Shown here in pieces: positions 1-4,854 of a stretch of DNA of 5,721 bases. The position numbers and the translations under genes were made by a program. The notes below the pieces were generated by a model, which worked only from the letters and a program-made list of their open reading frames with translations, was not told the origin of the DNA and made no database searches. Source of the stretch: Lachnoclostridium sp. (GTDB lineage: Bacteria; Bacillota; Clostridia; Lachnospirales; Lachnospiraceae); NCBI GenBank assembly GCA_003445895.1, contig DMCD01000285.1:1-5721 (forward strand). The letters run 5' to 3'. Within the stretch, counting starts at the first letter, position 1; every line of letters begins with the position of its first letter.

Positions 1-291
1 GGCTCTCTGATTATCGTTACCCTGATGGGACAGTCCCTGTTGCACCTGGCACTCGGCGGTGTCATCCTGGCCGTAGTTATGTTTGTTGACGGCAACATCA
101 TCAATCCGAGACTCTTAAGCGCCAATGTGGAAGTTCATCCCGTGCTGGTGATTGTGGCACTCCTTGCCGGCGGCCAGATCGGGGGCGTTGTCGGTATGCT
201 GGTCAGCGTTCCCTGCGCGGCATTCCTGAAGCTGCAGTTTGACAAATACGTGGAAAAGAAGAGGAGAGAACAGGAGAAGGCTGACATTTGA
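1..291 (+). CDS. AI-2E/PerM-family transporter, C-terminal part (5' end outside window)
   Basis: The frame is open from the first base and ends at the TGA at 289-291, so only the last 96 residues of a usually 350-400 residue membrane permease are visible. Hydrophobic stretches lie at about residues 4-30 and 42-78. The segment with NPRLLSANVEVHPVLVIVAL followed by GGQIGGVVGMLVSVPCAA matches the conserved C-terminal signature of the AI-2E (formerly DUF20; PerM/YdiK-like) family. A charged cytoplasmic tail (KYVEKKRREQEK) closes the protein. Members are multi-pass inner-membrane proteins. Some have been linked to AI-2 or Na+/H+ transport, but the substrate cannot be read from this fragment. The C-terminus looks intact. 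Its stop codon overlaps the -35 box of the next operon, leaving no room for a terminator before it. The internal ATG at 25 is not the true start, because family homology continues upstream of it. Confidence 0.9.
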   Translation, partial: GSLIIVTLMGQSLLHLALGGVILAVVMFVDGNIINPRLLSANVEVHPVLVIVALLAGGQIGGVVGMLVSVPCAAFLKLQFDKYVEKKRREQEKADI

Positions 292-316
292 CAGTGTACT
301 TCTGCAGAAGTATAAT
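288..316 (+). promoter_or_regulatory. Consensus sigma-A promoter of the DUF3990/HTH module
   Basis: TTGACA at 288-293 and TATAAT at 311-316 both match the consensus at 6 of 6 positions and are separated by exactly 17 bp. Transcription should start near 322-325. The -35 box overlaps the last codon and stop of the permease gene. Palindromic sites overlap the spacer and -10 box and the predicted start point, so a very strong promoter appears to be held under repression, probably by the HTH protein encoded at 1012-1668. The boxes are read directly; the regulator assignment is inference. Confidence 0.85.
297..312. promoter_or_regulatory. Operator-like palindrome O1 in promoter spacer
   Basis: TACTTCTGCAGAAGTA is a perfect 16 bp palindrome centred between 304 and 305. 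It fills most of the promoter spacer and covers the first two bases of the -10 box, an ideal place to block RNA polymerase. It shares a 14 nt direct repeat (TCTGCAGAAGTATA, 301-314) with the second site. The likely ligand is the autoregulating XRE-HTH antitoxin encoded downstream (inference). Confidence 0.7.
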
Positions 317-321
317 CTATA

Positions 322-341
322 TATAACTCTGCAGAAGTATA
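322..341. promoter_or_regulatory. Operator-like imperfect palindrome O2 over the transcription start
   Basis: TATAACTCTGCAGAAGTATA is symmetric at 16 of 20 positions and centred 27 bp downstream of O1. The right half, TCTGCAGAAGTATA (328-341), repeats the O1 right half exactly. It covers the predicted transcription start and touches the first base of the Shine-Dalgarno sequence. Two sites of the same core flanking the -10 box suggest cooperative repressor binding (inference). Confidence 0.6.
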
Positions 342-346
342 GGAGG
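341..346 (+). promoter_or_regulatory. Ribosome binding site of the DUF3990 gene
   Basis: AGGAGG lies 4 nt upstream of the ATG at 351. It is a full anti-SD match and fixes the toxin start. Its first base is the last base of operator O2. Confidence 0.8.
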
Positions 347-350
347 AAGA

Positions 351-1028
351 ATGGACAGCAAAGTTTTATACCACGGATCCTCTGAGATAATCAGAATTCC
401 GCTCCTTTCAAAAGGGAAACTGACCAATGATTACGGGCAGGGGTTTTACTGTACCGAAACCCGTTTGCTTGCCGCGGAATGGGCGTGTACGGAAGGTCAG
501 GACGGATATGTGAACCAGTACGACTTGAATATGGAGGGGCTTCATATCCTGAATCTGGGAGAGAAGGATTATACGGTTCTTCACTGGCTGGCGCTGCTGG
601 TGGAATACAGAAAACTTCGGCTGTCGTCACCTGTGATGAAGCAGGGGGCAGCCTGGCTTATCAGGAATTTCCATACGGATCTGACGCCATTTGACATTGT
701 GATCGGATACCGGGCGGATGATTCCTATTTTTCATTTGTGAGAGCATTCCTCGCCAATACCATTTCCTTAGAGCAGCTGTCGCGGGCCATAAAGCTGGGA
801 AAGCTGGGGGAACAGGTTGTCCTCAAGAGTGACCGGGCGTTTGATGCTATTCGGTTTGTCACCTGTGAAAGAGCAGAGAATGCCGTATATTATGTCAGAC
901 GAAAGGCGAGAGATGACAGTGCGAGAAAGCAGTATCTGGACATACTGGAGGAAAATGCTGCAGAAGGGCTGTATCTCAGAGACCTTATACGGGAGGGGGT
1001 GGCACCGGACGATGTACGCTTACGATGA
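351..1028 (+). CDS. DUF3990 protein, predicted ADP-ribosyltransferase-like toxin
   Basis: This is a 225-residue soluble protein with no signal peptide or membrane segment. The N-terminus has the DUF3990 signature: VLYHGSSEIIRIPLL (5-19), then NDYGQGFYCTE (26-36) and AAEWA (41-45). These correspond to the first two motifs of ADP-ribosyltransferase (ART) folds, with H8 as the NAD-binding His and Y33 in the GxGFY strand. A third conserved block, GEQVVLKSDRAFDAIRF (153-169), contains E154/Q155 at the place where ARTs carry the catalytic Glu/Gln strand. FDIVIGYRADDSYF (114-127) is another typical DUF3990 element. The family has been linked to the ART superfamily by sequence comparison, so transfer of ADP-ribose from NAD to a cellular target is a family-based prediction; the target is unknown. 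The gene is first in its operon, and its 3' end overlaps the HTH partner by 17 nt, as in toxin-antitoxin pairs. About half of its first 39 codons end in G or C, fewer than in the downstream asparaginase gene. Confidence 0.8.
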   Translation: MDSKVLYHGSSEIIRIPLLSKGKLTNDYGQGFYCTETRLLAAEWACTEGQDGYVNQYDLNMEGLHILNLGEKDYTVLHWLALLVEYRKLRLSSPVMKQGAAWLIRNFHTDLTPFDIVIGYRADDSYFSFVRAFLANTISLEQLSRAIKLGKLGEQVVLKSDRAFDAIRFVTCERAENAVYYVRRKARDDSARKQYLDILEENAAEGLYLRDLIREGVAPDDVRLR

Positions 1029-1668
1029 GATGTATCTTGACGATGCCATGGACTGCCTGGGAGAAGCGGTGGACTATGCGGCAAATGCCTGCAGCCTTCC
1101 GCCGGACGAATTTATGGAGCTTTTTATTGCCAGCGGGAAAGCGGCGGAGTTTGGAGCAGGGGTTCCCCGGGTGGTGAGCGGCCGGTCAGGGACGGAGCTG
1201 GTTATGGATATCCTGGGAGAATTCTGGGATGATTTTGAGGCTCCGAATCCATTGGAAGGGCCGGAATGTTCGCCGGAATACTGGAGCGGGTGGATTCTTG
1301 CATATTATCAATGGAAGAAAGGGGATTCTTTCGAGTCGATTCTGAAAAAGCTCCCCATGAGAGATATTCTGCAGCTCTATCCGGTACTTCATGAAGCTTC
1401 TGAGGAGAAGTTCATTGATACAGCCGACAGTATTATCCGCAGAAAAACAGTATCCACAAGACTCCAGCAGCTTCGGCGGATTGGAGGATATTCCCAGCGG
1501 CTCCTGTCAGAGAAGTCCGGGGTCAATCTGCGGACACTGCAGCAGTATGAGATAGGAGCGAAAGATATCAATAAAGCTTCGGTCACGACGATTCTGTCAC
1601 TCACGAGGGTGCTGGGATGCCGGCCGGAGGATTTGCTGGAATACGGCGGAATGCAGCAGGAAAATTGA
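1012..1668 (+). CDS. XRE-family HTH protein, likely antitoxin/autorepressor
   Basis: The preferred start is the ATG at 1012, giving 218 residues (MYAYDEMYLDD...) and a 17 nt overlap with the DUF3990 gene. The purine-rich AGGGGG at 994-999 is an SD candidate at a rather long 12 nt, so coupled translation is likely. An in-frame ATG at 1030 is the alternative. The same frame is open upstream to 817, but that part reads another frame of the toxin. Residues 1-145 form an acidic, mostly helical domain with a conserved-looking CSPEYWSGWILAYYQWKKG (86-104). Residues 149-210 form a five-helix XRE/Cro-type HTH: TRLQQLRRIGGYSQRLLSEK, SGVNLRTLQQYEIGAKDINK and a terminal LGCRPEDLLE. The N-terminal domain is the natural candidate for neutralising the DUF3990 enzyme, and the HTH for binding the TCTGCAGA palindromes. 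Both roles are inferred from context. The domain call is secure. Confidence 0.85.
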   Translation: MYAYDEMYLDDAMDCLGEAVDYAANACSLPPDEFMELFIASGKAAEFGAGVPRVVSGRSGTELVMDILGEFWDDFEAPNPLEGPECSPEYWSGWILAYYQWKKGDSFESILKKLPMRDILQLYPVLHEASEEKFIDTADSIIRRKTVSTRLQQLRRIGGYSQRLLSEKSGVNLRTLQQYEIGAKDINKASVTTILSLTRVLGCRPEDLLEYGGMQQEN

Positions 1669-1692
1669 TTCACTGCCACAAGGAGACACACC

Positions 1693-2697
1693 ATGCCTGA
1701 CAGAAAAAAGATACTCATGGTCGCCACCGGCGGCACCATCGCCTCCATGGATGAGGGACAGGGTCTTACGCCGAAACTGACCACGGAAGAAATTCTCTCC
1801 ACCATCCCGGAGGTAAAGGATATCTGCCGTATCGAGGCGCTGCAGCTGATGAATCTGGACAGCACCAACATCGGCCCGAAGGAGTGGCAGGAGATTGCGG
1901 AGTGTATTCTGCGGGAATACGATAACTACGACGGCTTTGTCGTGACCCATGGGACAGACACCATGGCCTACACGGCGGCGGCCCTCTCCTATATGATACA
2001 GAAATCTCCGAAGCCGGTGGTCATCACCGGCTCTCAGAAGTCCATCTTTCTCCGGGATACGGACGCCCGGGTGAATCTGCTGGATTCCTTTGTCTATGCC
2101 GCAGACCCCGGTTCCTGGGGAGTTTCCATCGTCTTCAACGGGAAGGCCATTCTGGGAACCCGGGCGAGGAAAGAGCGGAGCAAGAGCTACAACGCCTTCA
2201 ACAGCGTGGACTATCCCGAGGCAGCCGTCATCCGGAACGGCCGGGTGATTCGCTATCTTACCCGTCCTTCGCTGGAAGATGGCCCCGTCATCTCCACAAA
2301 TATGGAGGGCCGGATCCTTCTTCTCACCCTCATTCCCGGGATGTCGGCGAAGGTACTGCAAAACTCCATGGAGGACTATGACGCGGTGATCTTACGATCC
2401 TTCGGCGTGGGCGGCCTGCCGGGAAGCGACAGGGGCGGTCTGGCCGAGGCTCTTAGGGAGTGGACGGAGCATGGAAAGCTTGTGGTGATGATGACCCAGG
2501 TTCCATATGAAGGCAGCGATATGAACGTCTACCAGGTGGGGCAGAAGATCAAGCACGAGCTGAATATGCTGGAAGGCTACGATATGACCATGGAAGCGGT
2601 GGTAACGAAGCTCATGTGGATTATGGGACAGACCAGGGATCCGGACAGGGTGCGGGAGCTTTTCTACACGCCGGTGCAGAACGACCTGGTGCAATAA
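1693..2697 (+). CDS. ansA: Type I (cytosolic) L-asparaginase
   Basis: The enzyme hydrolyses L-asparagine to L-aspartate and ammonia. The protein has 334 residues, close to the usual 330-340 of type I enzymes, and lacks a signal peptide, which points to the cytosolic AnsA class rather than periplasmic type II. Signature 1, ATGGTIASMD (11-20), carries the nucleophile-type Thr (T15). Signature 2, VVTHGTDTMAYTA (83-95), carries the catalytic T88/D89 pair. K160 in TRARKERSKSYNAF (156-169) fits the active-site Lys position. The C-terminal allosteric/dimer domain is present with RSFGVGGLPG (235-244). An AGGAG at 1681-1685, 7 nt before the ATG, supports the start. The gene begins 24 bp after the HTH gene with no terminator between, so some transcription may come from the module A promoter. 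About 69% of its first 39 codons end in G or C, against about 51% in the DUF3990 gene (hand counts), so the two probably have different histories. Confidence 0.93.
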   Translation: MPDRKKILMVATGGTIASMDEGQGLTPKLTTEEILSTIPEVKDICRIEALQLMNLDSTNIGPKEWQEIAECILREYDNYDGFVVTHGTDTMAYTAAALSYMIQKSPKPVVITGSQKSIFLRDTDARVNLLDSFVYAADPGSWGVSIVFNGKAILGTRARKERSKSYNAFNSVDYPEAAVIRNGRVIRYLTRPSLEDGPVISTNMEGRILLLTLIPGMSAKVLQNSMEDYDAVILRSFGVGGLPGSDRGGLAEALREWTEHGKLVVMMTQVPYEGSDMNVYQVGQKIKHELNMLEGYDMTMEAVVTKLMWIMGQTRDPDRVRELFYTPVQNDLVQ

Positions 2698-2759
2698 AAT
2701 AAGAAAAATACGGCAGCAGTTGGGGAAACTGCAGACTGTATATAAGACAGGAGAAAATC

Positions 2760-3098
2760 ATGACACAGGAAACCATCGACCGCATCCGCCGGTTCTCGGA
2801 AGAAAGAGACTGGGGACAGTTCCACACGCCGGGCAACCTGGCAAAATCCATCTCCATCGAGGCCAATGAGCTTCTCGAGTGCTTCCAGTGGGACGAAGAA
2901 CACTTTGACCTGCAGCACGTCCGGGAAGAGCTGGCAGATGTTATCGTATACTGCCGGAACATGCTGGATGAGCTGGGACTGGATGAGGACGAGATCGTAA
3001 ACAGCAAGATGGATAAAAATGAAGCAAAGTATCCGGTGGAGCTGGCAAAGGGAAGAGCCGACAAATACACAGAGCTCAGAAACAGACAGAAGGAATAA
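2760..3098 (+). CDS. MazG-like nucleotide pyrophosphohydrolase
   Basis: This is a small all-alpha NTP pyrophosphatase of 112 residues, the usual size of single-domain MazG-like/dCTPase-like (RS21-C6 type) proteins. RDWGQFHTPGNLAKSISIEA (16-35) continues into the metal-binding helix with E34 and E37 (EANELLE, 34-40). FQW (42-44) and EELADVIVYC (56-65), with E56/E57 and D60 as the EExxD half, complete the Mg-binding motif. Members hydrolyse (d)NTPs to (d)NMP and pyrophosphate, often removing non-canonical nucleotides. The exact substrate is not readable here. AGGAG at 2749-2753, 6 nt before the ATG, fixes the start. It lies 62 bp after ansA with no clear terminator, so it is probably in the same transcript. 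The gap holds a short stem (2716-2721 with 2727-2732) without a T-run. Confidence 0.9.
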   Translation: MTQETIDRIRRFSEERDWGQFHTPGNLAKSISIEANELLECFQWDEEHFDLQHVREELADVIVYCRNMLDELGLDEDEIVNSKMDKNEAKYPVELAKGRADKYTELRNRQKE

Positions 3099-3137
3099 AA
3101 AGACGGACAAACACCGGAAGAAGAGGGGGAAATCCGA

Positions 3138-3347
3138 ATGAAGATCGTAGACGGTACAAACAACCTGGCAAAACTGGAAACACTGTTTTCACAGCTGGAG
3201 GAGAAGAAGCATGCCCTGGCGGACATTGTGGATGTGATGGAAGAGGACGGGACGTCCGGAAGAGCCGTTGACATGCTCATCGACAGCCTGGAATCCATCG
3301 ACAGTGCCCTGGACTCCCTGCAGGATGCCATGGACGAGATGGCGTAG
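3138..3347 (+). CDS. Small acidic helical protein of unknown function
   Basis: This is a 69-residue protein of no family I recognise. It is rich in Asp, Glu, Leu and Ala, with no Cys, no membrane segment and no signal peptide. Residues 9-36 and 42-69 have heptad-like spacing of Leu/Ile/Val/Ala (for example LAKLETLFSQLEEKKHALAD). This predicts two amphipathic helices joined by a short EDGTSG turn (36-41), such as a helical hairpin or coiled-coil dimer. A GAGGGGG at 3123-3129, 8 nt before the ATG, supports translation, and C-ending codons like those of its neighbours support a real gene. It sits 39 bp after the MazG-like gene and 9 bp before the Nudix gene, so it is probably co-expressed with both. 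A partner or scaffold role for a neighbouring nucleotide hydrolase is possible, but only a guess. Confidence 0.72.
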   Translation: MKIVDGTNNLAKLETLFSQLEEKKHALADIVDVMEEDGTSGRAVDMLIDSLESIDSALDSLQDAMDEMA

Positions 3348-3352
3348 GTGAT
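3346..3352 (+). promoter_or_regulatory. Ribosome binding site deciding the Nudix start
   Basis: AGGTGAT pairs exactly with part of the 16S anti-SD tail (the AGGAGGTGAT complement). It overlaps the TAG stop of the small protein at 3345-3347. Aligned on the tail, it places the ideal start at the ATG at 3357 rather than GTG 3348 or ATG 3351, which lie inside or too close to it. Stop and SD overlap implies translational coupling of the two genes. Confidence 0.6.
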
Positions 3353-3356
3353 GGCG

Positions 3357-3881
3357 ATGAAAGCAAACTTGCTATCAAATGAAGAATACAGAGAAGAAAG
3401 AAAAAAAGACCTGAAGTTTCATACCCCGGGCGGTCTCTTCAACTACCGCGCGGGCGCCATTATCATCCATAACGGAAAGTATCTTCTCATGCACAATTCA
3501 CAGGATCCGTACTATTACAGTGTCGGCGGGCGTGTGCGCTTTGACGAGACCACCGAGGAGGCAGCAGTCCGGGAGGTTCTGGAGGAAACCGGAGTCTTGC
3601 TGGAAATTGACCGGATCCTGTTTTTTCAGGAGCAGTTTTTTGAGTCAGAAGTCACCGGGGACCACGTCCATGAGCTGGGGGTCTACTACCTGATGAAAGA
3701 CAGCGATGCCCTTGCCCATGTGGAGTGCCATTCCGTGACAGGACTCGGTGCGGTGGAAGAGCTCATCTGGGTCACCCCGGAAGAACTGAAGGAAATCCGT
3801 TTTGTTCCCGAATCCGTGGGGAAAAGACTTCTTGACCTGCCGGAACAGATGGAGCACATCATAGAGATTAATAAACGGTAA
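3357..3881 (+). CDS. Nudix (MutT-type) hydrolase
   Basis: This is a 174-residue protein when started at the ATG at 3357, chosen by its SD at 3346-3352. The open frame also allows GTG 3348 or ATG 3351, adding 3 or 2 residues. The Nudix box G-x5-E-x7-REV-x-EE-x-GV is complete at residues 58-80 (GRVRFDETTEEAAVREVLEE and on), with the metal-binding REVLEE at 72-77. A beta strand precedes it (AGAIIIHNGKYLLMHN, 32-47), and the C-terminal part has LIWVTPEELKEIRFVP, typical of MutT/Ap4A-like enzymes. Nudix proteins hydrolyse nucleoside diphosphates linked to another moiety. The substrate here is unknown; pool cleansing would fit the MazG-like neighbour. The TGG(L/V)FN-like N-terminal lead (HTPGGLFNYR, 22-31) is common in one subgroup. 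It closes the housekeeping block, 145 bp before the kinase start at 4027, and is followed by a long inverted repeat. Confidence 0.9.
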   Translation: MKANLLSNEEYREERKKDLKFHTPGGLFNYRAGAIIIHNGKYLLMHNSQDPYYYSVGGRVRFDETTEEAAVREVLEETGVLLEIDRILFFQEQFFESEVTGDHVHELGVYYLMKDSDALAHVECHSVTGLGAVEELIWVTPEELKEIRFVPESVGKRLLDLPEQMEHIIEINKR

Positions 3882-3919
3882 ACCGGGACGCGCGCGCTTT
3901 GGATACCGAAGAAAAACAG

Positions 3920-3933
3920 TTGACGATCGACAA
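3920..3933. repeat. Quasi-palindromic repeat 1 (operator-like) upstream of kinase module
   Basis: TTGACGATCGACAA is symmetric at 12 of 14 positions and matches the second copy at 3943-3956 in 12 of 14 positions, 23 bp apart. This is the spacing of two protein-binding sites about two helical turns apart. The candidate ligand is the HTH-bearing protein encoded at 4829-5641 (inference). Confidence 0.5.
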
Positions 3934-3942
3934 TGAAAATAC

Positions 3943-3956
3943 TTGACGATTGTCAA
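3943..3956. repeat. Quasi-palindromic repeat 2 (operator-like), overlaps -35-like box
   Basis: TTGACGATTGTCAA is symmetric at 12 of 14 positions and repeats the site at 3920-3933. Its TTGACG (3943-3948) can serve as a -35 element, so binding here would block a promoter for the kinase operon (inference). Confidence 0.5.
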
Positions 3957-3972
3957 CTGTTTTTGCTATTCT
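3943..3972 (+). promoter_or_regulatory. Possible promoter of the HipA-like kinase module
   Basis: TTGACG (3943-3948, 5 of 6 to consensus) is followed after 18 bp by TATTCT (3967-3972, 4 of 6). TATTAA at 3975-3980 is an alternative -10 paired with TTGTCA (3950-3955) at 19 bp. Either would give a leader of roughly 40-50 nt before the ATG at 4027. The match is much weaker than that of the 288-316 promoter. Confidence 0.35.
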
Positions 3973-4026
3973 TGTATTAAAGAAATTAGCTGCAGAAGAG
4001 AAAAGGTTTTCATGAGGAGAAGAGAT

Positions 4027-4854
4027 ATGTTAAAACCGGATATCATAAGAGAATGTCAGGATATGAGACATCTTTCCTGGACAAGGGTCCGCAACTCCTC
4101 GGGAACGGTGGGAACTTATCTGAAAGCCTTTGGGAAGGAAGGCGGAAAAAAGATATATTATAAACTCTCAAATTATGATTCCGTACATGGAGTGATCGGA
4201 CATGAGAATGTCAATGAGATAATTGCTGACAGGCTGCTGACCATTCTTGGAATTCCGCACCTTTCCTATCAGCTGATGTTTGCGCGGATTATTCCTGAGG
4301 ACAAAGAGGTCAATGCATGGATATGCGCATCAGAAGATTTCAAAGAAGCAGGGGAAACCAAACTTGCTCTGGATGATTACTATGATATGATGAAGATGTC
4401 CGGAGAGTCTCCTCTTGCGTTCTGTATTCGCAATGGTTGGACAGATTACATCAGGGAGATGCTTCTCACAGATTTTCTGCTTTGCAACAGGGACCGCCAT
4501 GGCGCCAATATGGAGGTTCTGATGAAGCGTAAAGAAGGTTCTGTACGGTTGGCTCCTCTGTTTGACCATGGACTTTCGCTTCTCTACAGCTGTCATACAG
4601 AGGAAGAAGTCCGTCAGTTTGATATCATGGCAGACCGTCCGGTACAGTGTTTTGTAGGGTCCCGGTCTGCATTTGATAATCTTAAGATGACGGATATTCA
4701 GGGCTTTCCGGAAGTGCGTCCCTTAGAGGAGCGGGACAGAAGCATCCTTCTGCAGGGACTTGATGCAGCATGTCCGGAATATCTTTTGAACAGAATCTGG
4801 GAAATGATATGGAAACGGTGGAAATATTATGAAAGTATGCGCAATCAGAGATGA
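4027..4854 (+). CDS. Compact HipA-like Ser/Thr kinase (toxin-like)
   Basis: This is a 275-residue protein with the HipA-type kinase fold. Its start is the ATG at 4027, because AGGAG at 4015-4019 stands 7 nt before it. ATG 4012 (AAAAGG at 4001-4006) is the alternative, adding 5 residues. The open frame reaches TTG 3943, but that lies in the regulatory repeat. Visible motifs in order are: a Gly/Ser loop NSSGTVGTYLKA (23-34); an ATP-site Lys in YYKLS (K46); GHENVNEIIADRLLTILGIP (58-77); the catalytic loop NRDRHGAN (154-161) with D156 and N161; and LFDHGLSL (178-185) with metal-binding D180, the DFG equivalent. The kinase core looks complete. Full HipA is about 440 residues; here the first 100 or so, N-subdomain 1, are absent, as in HipT of HipBST systems. 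HipA and HipT phosphorylate aminoacyl-tRNA synthetases (GltX and TrpS), but the target here is unknown. It overlaps its partner gene by 26 nt. Confidence 0.85.
   Translation: MLKPDIIRECQDMRHLSWTRVRNSSGTVGTYLKAFGKEGGKKIYYKLSNYDSVHGVIGHENVNEIIADRLLTILGIPHLSYQLMFARIIPEDKEVNAWICASEDFKEAGETKLALDDYYDMMKMSGESPLAFCIRNGWTDYIREMLLTDFLLCNRDRHGANMEVLMKRKEGSVRLAPLFDHGLSLLYSCHTEEEVRQFDIMADRPVQCFVGSRSAFDNLKMTDIQGFPEVRPLEERDRSILLQGLDAACPEYLLNRIWEMIWKRWKYYESMRNQR

Larger units (their letters stand above)
3912..3964. terminator. Long inverted repeat, possible bidirectional terminator
   Basis: The arms AAAAACAGTTGACGATCG (3912-3929) and CGATTGTCAACTGTTTTT (3947-3964) pair over 18 positions. The outer 13 are perfect and there is one G-U at 3925/3951. 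The loop is 17 nt. An A-tract before and a T-tract after the CAGTTGAC stem fit a Rho-independent terminator, readable in both directions, for the Nudix operon. Against this, the T-tract is only five long and part of the stem, the loop is long, and the same bases form two operator-like repeats and a -35-like box. Confidence 0.5.

Noticed and set aside
817..1011. Upstream extension of the HTH frame giving a 283-residue protein
   Set aside because: This part reads the DUF3990 gene in another frame, gives low-complexity unrelated sequence and has no SD at its start. The ATG at 1012 begins the region that looks conserved.
1389..2361. Long minus-strand open frames opposite the HTH and asparaginase genes (1389-1871 and 1597-2361)
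   Set aside because: They lie antisense to clear protein families, show no recognisable domain and have Pro/His/Arg/Ser-rich compositions typical of shadow frames.
2716..2732. Hairpin GCAGTT-GGGGA-AACTGC between ansA and the MazG-like gene
   Set aside because: The stem is only six base pairs with no following T-run, so it is not a convincing terminator. It may be chance.
2720..2746. Possible promoter (TTGGGG and TATATA/TATAAG) before the MazG-like gene
   Set aside because: The -35 match is poor, the spacing is too short, and a start point there would fall on the ribosome binding site.
2621..3331. Minus-strand open frames across the MazG-like and small genes
   Set aside because: The Ser/Cys/Phe-rich translation is the complement of acidic helical genes on the + strand. 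No SD or motif supports it.
3889..3898. Alternating GC run (cgcgcgcg) after the Nudix gene
   Set aside because: It is short and isolated, with no T-tract or repeat partner to give it a function.
3990..3998. CTGCAGAAG upstream of the kinase, shared with the module A operators
   Set aside because: Only nine bases match, the palindrome core is not extended (AGCTGCAGAAGAG), and the same string also occurs inside the DUF3990 gene near 957. This is not enough to propose cross-regulation.
3943..4026. TTG start for the kinase at 3943, adding 28 residues
   Set aside because: The TTG lies inside the inverted repeat and -35-like box, has no SD, and the added residues do not resemble HipA. ATG 4027 has AGGAG at a proper distance.
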